NCBI RefSeq assembly: GCF_937959485.1
Contig: NZ_CALGPY010000005.1
Coordinates: 248,001 to 312,000 of the forward strand
Length of the DNA: 64,000 nucleotides
Reading direction: 5' to 3'
Source of the DNA: an uncultured Campylobacter sp.
GTDB taxonomy: Bacteria > Campylobacterota > Campylobacteria > Campylobacterales > Campylobacteraceae
The translations under genes were made by a program, and so were the position numbers. The notes under the pieces are model-generated. The model did not search any database. It saw only the letters and a list, made by a program, of their open reading frames with translations, and was not told the DNA's origin. Positions 16,774-25,268 of this stretch are shown in pieces (within the stretch, counting starts at the first letter, position 1; each line of letters starts with the position of its first letter).

Positions 16774-18270
16774 ATGGGCGAAGATATTTGGGGCAGCAGC
16801 AGTAATCCTGCATCGCTAGCCAGTATAAGACGTAAAAGCGGCGAAGAAAAAAAGCCCCTGGATGAGAAACCACAGGAGCAATCTGAGAATTTAGATTTAG
16901 CGCAAGAAGAACTTGCGGCGGATGATACTATAGAGCAAAATTTCGCGGCTCAGAATTCTATAGAGCAAAATTCCACTTCCATAAGGCAAAATTTTACGCC
17001 ACAGAATTCTGCGGAGCAAAATTTAGCTTTTGCAGCTCAAGGCTTGGATGAAGAAAATTCTATTTTGCGAGATTCTGCCGCTACAGGCTCTAGCGAGCAA
17101 GATTCTAACGCTAAAAGTTTGAATTCTACCGAAAATGCTGCGAACTCGCAGAATTTTGCAGAGCAGAATTCCACTTGGCAAAATTCAGCTTCCTCAAATT
17201 CCGATAGAATTAGCTCTACACAAAGCTCAGCAAGGCAGATCTCAGCGGCTAAGGCTTACGATCTAAATAAGGCCTACGTATTTTATATGTTTCTCGGACC
17301 TTTCGGCGCGCATAGATTTTATCTTGGGCGTATAATTTCCGCGATTTTTCAGCTTTTAGGCGGCTTACCATTTCTCATCTGGCTCTTTTTAATAGTAGTT
17401 ACCGTCATGTGGACGAGTATAGAAAGTAACGAGCTGTTGGCGCTTATAAGCTCATCTCGTCCGGATTTAGGCGTGCAAGCATCAGACCTAAAAGATATAG
17501 AACAGGGCTTTTTTCATTTTATGGTTATTTTCTCGGTGCCTAATGTTTTGTTTTTAATTTGGCTTGTTAGCGACTTTTTTAGGTTGCCTGATATGGTGCG
17601 AAAGCTAAATGTATCCGTAGGCGCGGGAGCAATCCTGTATGTTTATACGGATGACGCTAAAGAGCAGAGCGAAAATATATCTACTGCCAAAACTACCCTT
17701 TACATAGCGTTTGGGCTTGAGGCGTTAAATGCGGTAGGCAGATATATCAAGAATGTAGATAAAGTGGGTGCGTTGGAGGGCGTCGGACTTATATCTATGA
17801 TATGCCTAGCTGTGGGGCTATATTTTTTAGCGCGCGCTATACGCAGCACCGATCTGCTATCAAACGCCGTGTTAGTCGGGGTTTCCTCGGCTATAAGCGC
17901 AGTAAGTACTATATTTGTAGGATTTGAATTGTTTAAACCATCGGTTTTTATGATAAGCATTTATTGCGTATGCACAGCGGTATATCTGATCTATCAGCTG
18001 CTAGTTAGTAAAGAGCTTTACGATTGCAGCGGAGAGAAAAACTATCTAAGAGCGTTTTATGTTATTGCAGCTACGGAGATAGTAACTCTAGTCTTGATAG
18101 CGCTTGACTCACAGCTTTTCGCCTTAGTATTTGCCATAGGGTGGTTAGCTTCGGTAATTCTAAATGTTTCGGCGGTTTATGGCACTAGGGAGGTTACCGC
18201 TTCAAAAGGCGGCTACGGCCTAGTGCATCTGGCGTATCACGTAAGGCAGATGAACGGGCGGGAGTTTTAG
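16774..18270 (+). CDS. TM2-domain membrane protein with a QN-rich disordered N-terminus
   Basis: The 498-residue protein has two very different parts. Residues about 1-165 are a disordered tail built from irregular repeats of EQNF, EQNS, QNFA and QNST. Residues 166-200 form a TM2 domain (KAYVFYMFLGPFGAHRFYLG), a family of two-helix membrane proteins with unknown role. At least six more hydrophobic segments follow up to the C-terminus. A CAAGGAGAG ribosome site precedes the ATG at 16774. In the tail, nearly every QN pair is followed by Phe or Ser, so the DNA contains a dense series of AAATTT, AAATTC and GAATTC words. The next gene is a DUF805 membrane protein 60 bases downstream, probably with its own promoter. 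Confidence 0.82.
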   Translation: MGEDIWGSSSNPASLASIRRKSGEEKKPLDEKPQEQSENLDLAQEELAADDTIEQNFAAQNSIEQNSTSIRQNFTPQNSAEQNLAFAAQGLDEENSILRDSAATGSSEQDSNAKSLNSTENAANSQNFAEQNSTWQNSASSNSDRISSTQSSARQISAAKAYDLNKAYVFYMFLGPFGAHRFYLGRIISAIFQLLGGLPFLIWLFLIVVTVMWTSIESNELLALISSSRPDLGVQASDLKDIEQGFFHFMVIFSVPNVLFLIWLVSDFFRLPDMVRKLNVSVGAGAILYVYTDDAKEQSENISTAKTTLYIAFGLEALNAVGRYIKNVDKVGALEGVGLISMICLAVGLYFLARAIRSTDLLSNAVLVGVSSAISAVSTIFVGFELFKPSVFMISIYCVCTAVYLIYQLLVSKELYDCSGEKNYLRAFYVIAATEIVTLVLIALDSQLFALVFAIGWLASVILNVSAVYGTREVTASKGGYGLVHLAYHVRQMNGREF

Positions 18271-18330
18271 GTATTTAAATTTAAGGGGCGATTAGTATAA
18301 TCCTATATTATTTTAAAAAAGGAGTTTTAA

Positions 18331-18774
18331 ATGACTTTTATGGAGTCTGTGCAAACTTGCGTAAAGCAAAAATACGCCGCATTTAGCGGACGAGCATCAA
18401 GGTCGGAGTACTGGTGGTTTTTTCTATTTACCGTGCTTGGTGGGATTGTTTTGAGCTTGATAGATGGCATTTTAGGCACTACGATAGGGTACAATCAAAT
18501 AATAGCCGGCAAAATCGTCCATCAAGAAATCGGCATTATAGATGCGCTTTTTCAGCTAGCTATGCTCGTGCCAGCCATTGCCGTATCGGTCAGGCGACTA
18601 CATGACACCGATAGAAGCGGCTGGTTTTTTCTGCTTATTTTAACGCCGATTGTGGGCGCTTTTTTCGGCGATATCGGGCTTTTGGTATCATTTGTGGGTT
18701 GGATAGTGCTGCTTGTATTTTTCGTGCAGCGCGGCGATAGCGGGTCCAATCGCTTCGGATACGATCCGCTATGA
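18331..18774 (+). CDS. DUF805 inner-membrane protein, copy 2
   Basis: The 147-residue paralogue of the protein at 11011 has the same opening (MTFMESVQTCVKQKYAAFSG against MTFIESVRTCLKENYCNFEG), the RASRSEYWWFFLF motif and RRLHDTDRSGWFFLL. It is longer by an insertion around residues 105-118 (GAFFGDIGLL). It should have four membrane segments with both ends in the cytoplasm. It follows the TM2-domain gene; DUF805 and TM2 proteins are both small membrane proteins of unknown role. An AAAAAAGGAG ribosome site and a TATAAT about 30 bases upstream support independent transcription. Confidence 0.9.
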   Translation: MTFMESVQTCVKQKYAAFSGRASRSEYWWFFLFTVLGGIVLSLIDGILGTTIGYNQIIAGKIVHQEIGIIDALFQLAMLVPAIAVSVRRLHDTDRSGWFFLLILTPIVGAFFGDIGLLVSFVGWIVLLVFFVQRGDSGSNRFGYDPL

Positions 18775-18792
18775 TACAGCTCTAAAGATTTG

Positions 18793-18818
18793 CGGAATTT
18801 TAGAATTATAAAATTCCG
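18793..18818. repeat. 10-bp hairpin downstream of DUF805 copy 2
   Basis: CGGAATTTTA, loop GAATTA, and its exact complement. The arms contain GAATTT and AAATTC. There is no T run, so use as a terminator is uncertain. Confidence 0.7.
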
Positions 18819-18991
18819 TGCAGATAAAATTCTTTGTATTATCACTTAAAATTCTACGCATAAGCACTTTGCAGCGCTAAATTTTTCTTCAAATAAGCTT
18901 TTCAAATCCTCTTTAATTGATTGCCGTTATCTATAACTTAGAATTTTTATATTATAATGGCTCTTAAAATTTTATTTTAGAAAGGATGAAA

Positions 18992-19504
18992 ATGAAAGAG
19001 AGAATCGAGGCGCTGTTCGCGCAAAATCCTAAAATTTCGATCGCGCAGATCTGCAAGGAGCTGGGCGCGAAGGAGATCGACGTGTTGCTAAACCTGCCCG
19101 AGCGCTTCGGCAAGAGCGCCGGCGGCGATAAATTCTGCGAGGTCATTAGGGAGCTTGAGAGCTGGGGCGAGGTGCTTTTCGTAAAAAATACGCCGAGCTT
19201 CATCATCGAGTTTAAAACCAAGATCCCAAGCGGCAAGAGCGCGCGCGGATATTATAATTTCGGCATGGGCGCAAACGGCGATGAGGCACATGGGCTGGGC
19301 ATTTTAGCAGGTCATCTAAAGACGGATGAGATCGATAAGATCATCCTCGTGACGCAGACTTTCATGGGGATGCTCTCGAAATTCGTGGGCTTTTACGACA
19401 AAGCGGGCGAGAATATCTTTAAAATTTACGTCTCGCGCGACGAGAAAGGACAGCTGCTAGCCGAGCAAGACGCGAAATTTGAGGCGTTAAAAGCCGCGAT
19501 TTAG
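18992..19504 (+). CDS. hutX: Haem utilisation cytosolic carrier protein HutX/HuvX family
   Basis: The protein is 170 residues from the ATG at 18992; AAAGGA lies five bases upstream, while the ATG six bases earlier overlaps that site. The C-terminal two thirds match the HutX/ChuX fold: LPERFGKSAGGDKFCEVIRE, then SWGEVLFVKNT, KTIPSGK-like SGKSARGYYNFG and GHLKTDEIDKIILVTQTFMG. Family members bind haem in the cytoplasm and pass it to a HutZ/ChuZ-type haem-degrading enzyme. The N-terminal 40 residues are a helix-turn-helix-like stretch common in HutX. No haem transporter or haem oxygenase gene is nearby, so it stands alone. Fur or iron control is plausible but no Fur box was identified. Confidence 0.85.
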   Translation: MKERIEALFAQNPKISIAQICKELGAKEIDVLLNLPERFGKSAGGDKFCEVIRELESWGEVLFVKNTPSFIIEFKTKIPSGKSARGYYNFGMGANGDEAHGLGILAGHLKTDEIDKIILVTQTFMGMLSKFVGFYDKAGENIFKIYVSRDEKGQLLAEQDAKFEALKAAI

Positions 19505-19892
19505 CGCTCGCGCAAGGCCCGTCTTGCGTAAAATTTGTCCTTGCGCGGGCATTTAAGCTTGATATCGCCCTTTATACGCGAGATCAAATCCGTAAAATTT
19601 TACCGCGAAATAACACTCGCGCGCCTCTATGCGCTCGCACAAGATTAATTTTGCCCTGCTCGCGCATCGCCTGCTTGAGCTTTGAAATTCTACGGGGCGC
19701 CAACCAAGGCGCTTTAAGCTAGCCAATAAGCTTTCGGGCAAAATTTTAAATTATAGTTGATGATGAAATTCCAAACTCGCCTCATCGCTATTTGCACTTT
19801 AAGGTGTTTGGAATTTCACGAGCCCGGCTCACGCCTACTTTATCTGAAGCGGAATTTTGCCGCTTCAGATAGATATTCTTTTAAATTTTATT
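19505..19892. other. Gene-free stretch with a strong hairpin
   Basis: No convincing gene. At 19841-19871 lies a perfect 12-bp hairpin (TATCTGAAGCGG, loop AATTTTG). It sits 20 bases behind the end of the minus-strand gene at 19893, and so probably acts as its 3' end despite lacking a T run. Confidence 0.6.
19841..19871 (-). repeat. Perfect 12-bp hairpin behind the 144-aa gene
   Basis: TATCTGAAGCGG and its complement are separated by seven bases. The stem strength and its place right after a stop codon suggest a transcript end. Without a T run, intrinsic termination is not certain. Confidence 0.65.
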
Positions 19893-20327
19893 TCAACAAT
19901 TTACTACTAAATTTTCAAAAATTTTATTTATATTGTCTTTGTATTGCGTATCGTCAAATTCCAAATTATTATTAGCAATTTTCCGCCCGGTAATATCTCC
20001 AAGCTCCATAAGATACCGCTTGAGCTTCTCTAAAAATTTATCTACGTTTGCCTTTTTATCGGAGCTCCACTCGTCTGAGCTAAAATGAATATACGCAATA
20101 ATTTTTTTGCTTTTAAGATAATATTTCGGCTGGTAAATTCCCGATTTCGGAAAATATCTCGATACTTCTACGCTCAAACAAAGGCAAATATCGATCTTTT
20201 GTAGAGACTCCATTTCAAAGTTGCTAAAAACCCTTTTAATCTCTTGCCTTACCGCTCTTATAATATCCGGCATATAGATCGGCACATCATCCGCCCCGCC
20301 GATAACGGCATTTATGTTAAATTTCAC
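19893..20327 (-). CDS. Hypothetical protein, 144 aa, AT-rich
   Basis: I do not recognise the family. The protein is small, soluble and has alternating hydrophobic strands (KIDICLCLSVEVSRYF, KKIIAYIHFSS), giving the look of an alpha/beta immunity-type or accessory protein. It is clearly richer in A+T than the flanking hutX gene and stands alone in about 1.2 kb of otherwise gene-free DNA, so recent acquisition is possible. The start is the ATG at 20327 behind a GAGGTGCCGTG stretch. A strong hairpin follows the stop. No toxin gene is adjacent, so an immunity role is only a guess. Confidence 0.55.
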   Translation of the reverse strand: MKFNINAVIGGADDVPIYMPDIIRAVRQEIKRVFSNFEMESLQKIDICLCLSVEVSRYFPKSGIYQPKYYLKSKKIIAYIHFSSDEWSSDKKANVDKFLEKLKRYLMELGDITGRKIANNNLEFDDTQYKDNINKIFENLVVNC

Positions 20328-20703
20328 ACGGCACCTCGTCCTTAAATTATAAAGTGATATTATTCAAAATTTTGGCTCATTATATCATCTTCATAATATT
20401 TATCGAGTATCGGGGTTTCGAGGGTTTTAAAATCGGCATATTTTTCCTCAAAACAGAGCCGAATAAAGATAAATTTTATAAAATCTACCATTTTAATTTC
20501 ATATTTCAAAAACGTTTCGCCGTTACGCAAGGAGCGACAAATTTTAAAATTGAAATTTTATACGTTAAGCTTAAAGTGTATAAAACTCCGATATTTAGGC
20601 AATGCAGACATGAATTTTTATCTTTTACTGCTATAATTCTCTCATAAATTTAAATTTTAAGATTAAAAAGTATTCTTAAGAATTTTATAAGACGGAGGAG
20701 ATC
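20328..20703. other. Gene-free stretch holding the promoter of reductase module 2
   Basis: No convincing gene. A TATAAT at 20632-20637 and the 12-base palindrome ATTCTTAAGAAT at 20672-20683 lie upstream of the DsbB-like gene. The palindrome falls in the 5' leader. Confidence 0.55.
20632..20637 (+). promoter_or_regulatory. -10 box upstream of reductase module 2
   Basis: A TATAAT 66 bases before the TTG start of the DsbB-like gene, the first gene of the probable three-gene operon. No match to the module 1 palindrome lies at the -41.5 position here. Confidence 0.6.
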
Positions 20704-21303
20704 TTGAATAGATTGATTTTGAAGATTTACGCGTGGCAAAATACCGCTACGCCATGGTTTTGGCTCTTTGTGATAAGCGCAGGCTATCTTGCGGTATCGT
20801 ATTTTTTCTTTCAGCGCTACCTTTTTATGTCGCCTACGCAGACGAGCGCCCTCGTGCGTCTGGGCTTTGCCGTAGCGGGCGTGGGCGCGCTCATCGGCCT
20901 ACTGATGCCGTTTAGCTTCATAGCAAGGCTCGTTGCCTACGTGCTTGGCTTTGCGGGCGCGATATACGGGTTTATGCAAAGCTCCGCGCCGCACCCCGCC
21001 GCAGATACGGCAAATTGCCTCGCGGCACCCGCCTTTCCCTTTGCGGCGCCGCTTGATGGCTTGCTGCCGGAGCTATTTCGCCCCGCAAGCTGCACGGGCA
21101 CTCCGTCCTTTCCCGCAGGCGCCGCGCTTAGCGATGTGCAGAGCTTTTTCGGCGGATTTTACGGCGAGGGATTTTATTTGGTGCCGAGCATAAAATTTGC
21201 AGATGCGGCGCAGTGCGCGCAGGTAGCGTTTGCGGCATTCGCGGCTGTTTTGGCCGTGATGTTTGCGAGCTTTTTATACGGCAGATTTACGAGAAGTTTT
21301 TAA
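20704..21303 (+). CDS. DsbB-like membrane protein lacking the N-terminal CXXC
   Basis: The 199-residue protein has four membrane segments (about residues 17-36, 48-66, 70-88 and 170-192) and a periplasmic loop with several cysteines. That loop follows the DsbB second-loop pattern: Cys, five residues, FP, then APLDGLLPELF, then Cys. The first loop, where DsbB has its quinone-linked PCxxC, reads SPTQTSALVR, so both cysteines are replaced. I therefore call it DsbB-like and predict that it cannot recycle DsbA by the normal route. A GGAGGAG ribosome site lies three bases before the TTG start. The cytochrome gene begins 20 bases downstream, so it is likely co-expressed with the second reductase. 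Confidence 0.6.
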   Translation: MNRLILKIYAWQNTATPWFWLFVISAGYLAVSYFFFQRYLFMSPTQTSALVRLGFAVAGVGALIGLLMPFSFIARLVAYVLGFAGAIYGFMQSSAPHPAADTANCLAAPAFPFAAPLDGLLPELFRPASCTGTPSFPAGAALSDVQSFFGGFYGEGFYLVPSIKFADAAQCAQVAFAAFAAVLAVMFASFLYGRFTRSF

Positions 21304-21323
21304 AATTTTAAGAAAGGATAAGC

Positions 21324-21932
21324 ATGAAGTTTTTAAATTCTATTGCGGCTGCGGCGGCTATTGCGGCTGCGATCACAAGCTACGCTGGCGCCGAGGTTAA
21401 GGCGGGCGAGACGCTTTACGGCACGGTGCTAAAGCAGGTAAGCGTAAGCGGCGATTTGTCGCACAAGGACGGCAGGCTGCTGCCCACAAACGCCATAGAG
21501 GTACTGGAGGTCAAGGACGGAGCGGTGAAATTTTCGATCACGGGCTATCAAAATCCAAAGGCGCCCAACGTTATTTATTTCACGCCTAAAGCGCGCATAA
21601 TCGCGGTGGCGTTTTCGAAGCAGGCCAAATTTCAAAGCGAGAGTTTGGGCGAAGAGGACGGCTTTAATAAGGTTAAAATAACCGCCTACACCGACGAGAG
21701 CGCGCTAAGCGGCGACGTGGATAAAATTTTCGCGGGCGCTAAGGAAAAATTCGAAACCTCGTGTAGCGTCTGCCATGCCTTGCATCAGTCCGCAAGCTAC
21801 GAGGCAAACAAATGGCCCGGCTACATAAAATCGATGCTTTCGCGTACGCCTATTAGCGAGGACGAGAGCTGGGCGGTGGTGCAGTATCTGCAAAAGCACT
21901 CTAAAGATGTCAATTTAAAGGAGACGAAATGA
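21324..21932 (+). CDS. Periplasmic monohaem cytochrome c, partner of TorA-type reductase (module 2)
   Basis: The 202-residue protein has a signal peptide (MKFLNSIAAAAAIAAAITSYAG cleaved near Ala) and one haem c motif, CSVCH, at about residue 149. The next stretch, ANKWPGYIKSMLSRT, resembles ANQWPANLQEMI of the first module, and its Met is the likely distal ligand. The haem-free N-terminal domain is paralogous to that of module 1. Its last four bases overlap the start of the reductase gene (ATGA), so the pair is translationally coupled. It should deliver electrons from the membrane quinol pool to the reductase. An AAAGGATAAGC ribosome site precedes the ATG. Confidence 0.9.
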   Translation: MKFLNSIAAAAAIAAAITSYAGAEVKAGETLYGTVLKQVSVSGDLSHKDGRLLPTNAIEVLEVKDGAVKFSITGYQNPKAPNVIYFTPKARIIAVAFSKQAKFQSESLGEEDGFNKVKITAYTDESALSGDVDKIFAGAKEKFETSCSVCHALHQSASYEANKWPGYIKSMLSRTPISEDESWAVVQYLQKHSKDVNLKETK

Positions 21933-24445
21933 AAAGACGAAATTTTTTAAAGCTCGGTGCGGCGGCCTCGGCGCTTCCGCTCATCCCAAGCTCGATGCTT
22001 GCGGCGGATAAACTCACCGCGCTTAAGAAAAACGGCGAAATTTTAACCGCGGCGCGGTGGGGAATTTTAAAAGCGAGCGTCAAAAACGGCAAGATCGTAA
22101 AATCCGCGCCGTGGAAGATCACCTCTAAAATTCCAAATACTCTTCAAAATACGATGGCGGATCTCGTTTATAACACGCGTATTAAAGCGCCGATGGTGCG
22201 AAAATCTTACCTCGCCGATCCCGATAATCCTAAGCCCGAGCTTCGCGGGCTTGACGAATGGGTCGAGGTAAAATATGAAGACGCGATCAAGCTCGTCGCG
22301 CGCGAGCTAAAAAAGACGCGCGAGCAAAAGGGCGCGAGCTCGGTGTTTGCGGGCAGCTACGGCTGGCAGAGCACGGGCAACGTGCATGTCTCAAGGACGC
22401 TACTTCATAGATTTATGAATTTAACCGGCGGCTTTACGGGCGTCACGGGCGATTACTCTACGGGCGCGGCGCAGGTAATAATGCCGCACGTAACGGGTTC
22501 AAACCAGGTCTATGAGCAGCAAACCTCGTGGCCGGTGGTGCTTGAAAACTCCAAAGTAGTGGTCTTTTGGGGGCTCAATCCGATCTCTACGCTTCGCGTG
22601 GCGTGGACGAGCTCGGACGAGCAGGGATTTAAGTATTTCGAACAGCTAAAAGACAGCGACAAAGAGATCATCATCATCGATCCGATCAAAACCGTAAGCG
22701 GCAAGTATTTCGAGGGCAAGGCAAAATGGATCGCTCCTCGCCCGAACACCGACGTGGCGATGATGCTGGGCATGGCGCAGCACCTCTACTCGCAGGGCAA
22801 GTACGATAAGGAATTTTTACAAAACTACACCGTGGGCTTTGAAAAATTCGTCCCATACCTCACGGGGCAGAGCGACGGCGTGGCTAAGACGCCGGAGTGG
22901 GCTAGTGAAATTTGCGGCATTAGCGCGGACGTGATCAAAGAGCTCGCGATAAAATTTTACGAAAACCGCACGATGATAATGGCTGGCTGGGGTATCCAGC
23001 GCGCTCATCACGGCGAGCAGGCGCACTGGATGATCGTAACTTTGTGCGCGATGCTGGGGCAGATCGGACTTGCCGGAGGCGGCTTTGGCTTTAGCTACCA
23101 CTACGCTAACGGCGGCGCGCCTACCTGCGCGGGCGGCGTGATCGGCGGAATGAACGCGGCAAGCGTCGGCGTCGTTAAGGACGGCAAATTCCTAGGGCTT
23201 GCGCAGGATCAGAAGCAAGGCGGCGAAGCAGCCCAAGCATGGCTGGTAAATACGGCGAAGGTTGCTTTCCCTCTAGCTCGTATCGCGGACGTGCTACTAA
23301 ATCCGGGAAAGACGATCGACGCGAATGGCGCAAAGATCACCTATCCGAAGATCGATTTTATCTACTGGGTCGGCGGAAATCCGATCGTGCACCATCAAGA
23401 CACCAACGCCAACATAAAAGCTTGGCGCAAGCCGCGCACCATCGTAGTGAATGAAATTTACTGGACGCCGACTGCGAAGATAGCGGACATCGTGTTCCCG
23501 ACCACTACGCAGTACGAGCGCAACGACATTACGATGAGCGGGGACTACTCCAATATGCACATCATTCCTATGAAGCAGGTCGTCGCCAAGCAGCACGGCG
23601 CGAAGGACGATTATCAAATTTTTACTGACCTTTGCAAGGCTTACGCAGACGGGCTTGCCGAGGCTTATACGGACGGCGGCAAAACGGAGATGGACTGGAT
23701 CAAAGAATTTTACGAAGGGGCGGCGAGCGCCGTGAACGCAAACACCGCTTTAGGCATTCAGATGCCGAGCTTTGAGCAGTGGTGGGAGAAAAACGAGCCG
23801 ACGGAATTTTATGAGACGCCTGAAAATGCCGCCTACGTGACGTTTGAGGATTTTAGAAACGATCCCGTTTTGGAGGCTTTGGGAACGCCTAGCGGGCTGA
23901 TCGAAATTTACTCCGATACGATTGCTGCGATGAACTACAAAGACTGCGGCGCGCATCCGATGTGGTTCGAGCCCGTCGAGTGGCTGGGCATGAAGGATAA
24001 GCCTGCGAAATTTCACCTGCTTAGCCTGCATCCGCTTGATCGCTTGCATTCGCAGCAGAGCAATACCTCAAATCGCAAGAGATACGCCGTCGCGGATCGC
24101 GAGCCTGTGCTGATCAATACCGAAGACGCTAAGGAGCTCGGCATCAAGCAGGGCGATCTGGTGCGCGTATTTAACGCTCGCGGCGAAATTTTGGCGGGAG
24201 CCAACGTAAGCGGCGACATAATGCGCGGCGTGGTGCAGATCTTTGAAGGCGCGTGGTACGATCCTAACGCCGAGGGTCTTTGCAAAAACGGAAATCCAAA
24301 CGTGCTTACGATCGACCTGCCTACGAGCGAGCTTGCCAACGGTAATATCTCCCACACGGCGCTGGTAGATATCGAGCTTTATAAACACAAGGCGGGCGAG
24401 GATATCAAACTAACCGCATTTATGCCGCCTAAAGGGGCGAAGTAA
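21929..24445 (+). CDS. Molybdopterin TMAO/DMSO (S- or N-oxide) reductase, TorA type, module 2
   Basis: The 838-residue enzyme has a twin-arginine signal (MKRRNFLKLG) and is paralogous over its whole length to the enzyme at 12848. The molybdenum-ligand serine is in GDYSTGAA (about residue 177). The substrate-site Tyr-Gly-Trp occurs as SYGWQS (about 143-148), the form found in characterised DMSO/TMAO reductases; module 1 has YWW there. There are no N-terminal FeS cysteines, as expected for the TorA branch. The differences around the active site suggest that the two enzymes favour different oxides. Its gene overlaps the cytochrome gene by four bases and closes the operon. Confidence 0.92.
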   Translation: MKRRNFLKLGAAASALPLIPSSMLAADKLTALKKNGEILTAARWGILKASVKNGKIVKSAPWKITSKIPNTLQNTMADLVYNTRIKAPMVRKSYLADPDNPKPELRGLDEWVEVKYEDAIKLVARELKKTREQKGASSVFAGSYGWQSTGNVHVSRTLLHRFMNLTGGFTGVTGDYSTGAAQVIMPHVTGSNQVYEQQTSWPVVLENSKVVVFWGLNPISTLRVAWTSSDEQGFKYFEQLKDSDKEIIIIDPIKTVSGKYFEGKAKWIAPRPNTDVAMMLGMAQHLYSQGKYDKEFLQNYTVGFEKFVPYLTGQSDGVAKTPEWASEICGISADVIKELAIKFYENRTMIMAGWGIQRAHHGEQAHWMIVTLCAMLGQIGLAGGGFGFSYHYANGGAPTCAGGVIGGMNAASVGVVKDGKFLGLAQDQKQGGEAAQAWLVNTAKVAFPLARIADVLLNPGKTIDANGAKITYPKIDFIYWVGGNPIVHHQDTNANIKAWRKPRTIVVNEIYWTPTAKIADIVFPTTTQYERNDITMSGDYSNMHIIPMKQVVAKQHGAKDDYQIFTDLCKAYADGLAEAYTDGGKTEMDWIKEFYEGAASAVNANTALGIQMPSFEQWWEKNEPTEFYETPENAAYVTFEDFRNDPVLEALGTPSGLIEIYSDTIAAMNYKDCGAHPMWFEPVEWLGMKDKPAKFHLLSLHPLDRLHSQQSNTSNRKRYAVADREPVLINTEDAKELGIKQGDLVRVFNARGEILAGANVSGDIMRGVVQIFEGAWYDPNAEGLCKNGNPNVLTIDLPTSELANGNISHTALVDIELYKHKAGEDIKLTAFMPPKGAK

Positions 24446-24834
24446 AGATTGGGGGGCGGTTTAGGTTTTAAGACTGGCTCATTGCTGGCTTGGATTAGAT
24501 ACGCCGATCCTCTACAGGCTTTAGCCAAACTCGCCGTGGTTTTGCTACGGCGAGGTATATCAATTTCGACTTGCCGCAGCTTTATATAGTCCGGCTGTGT
24601 ATTGGGACCAATTTAGCTTGCCGTAGTTTCGCGACTGCAACGATAGGTCGCGGGGCTGATTTAAATTTTATAGCCTTGCGCTTGCAGTGATGACTGAGTT
24701 GATTTTAACTTATCGTAACTTTGAGCTGTGGCAGGCTGGAGATAACAGCAAGTAATATTTGCCTCGCCGCCCTACTCTCTATTTGCTCGTGAAATTCTCG
24801 CTAAATTTAAGAACTTGCCGTTTGGACTAAAATT
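24446..24834. other. Gene-free stretch after reductase module 2
   Basis: No convincing gene. A hairpin with arms CTCGCCGT (24530-24537) and ACGGCGAG (24547-24554) lies about 85 bases behind the reductase and may contribute to its 3' end. Confidence 0.5.
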
Positions 24835-25152
24835 TCAATCCAAACTAAAAAATCGCCTAAGCTTCCATTTAAAATTTTTCTTCGGAATTTGCGTATCGCT
24901 AAAATTGTCGCTGTAAATTTCATTTTTATCGGTGAAATAACCGCTGTTTTGAGCCTGCGGTATAAAGTCGGTCCGATCTTCTATTTTTACGTTTAGCGCC
25001 TTGAAATATTGCAGCAGCTCATGATATTCTTTTGCAGATACGGCATTTATTAAAAAGCAATTTCTGTTGTTAAATTTGATGACGAAATTTCTTTTTAGCA
25101 GCCAAAGGCAAAATTTCGAAATTTGCTGTCTTAAATCCAGACTGAATTTCAA
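24835..25152 (-). CDS. Hypothetical protein, 105 aa
   Basis: I do not recognise the family. The protein is basic at both ends (RQQISKFCLWLLKRNFVIKF at the N-terminus; KKNFKWKLRRFFSLD at the C-terminus), with one hydrophobic helix near residues 12-20 and no clear signal peptide. It is AT-rich like the neighbouring toxin-antitoxin pair and lies downstream of it in the same orientation, 116 bases away. It may be an accessory gene of the same island. The start ATG at 25152 has no strong ribosome site. Confidence 0.45.
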   Translation of the reverse strand: MKFSLDLRQQISKFCLWLLKRNFVIKFNNRNCFLINAVSAKEYHELLQYFKALNVKIEDRTDFIPQAQNSGYFTDKNEIYSDNFSDTQIPKKNFKWKLRRFFSLD

Positions 25153-25268
25153 AATTTTAAGCCATAAAATAAGATAAAATTTTAAAATTCCACGCCTTTT
25201 TTTTGGTGTGAAAGTTTTTATTTTGGGACAAATACTACCGCTTTGATATTGATGCTTTTGTGCGTATT

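Noticed and set aside
20520..20545. Second copy of the GTCGC palindrome near reductase module 2
   Set aside because: Only one half-site (GCGACAAAT) matches and it is about 100 bases from the -10 box.
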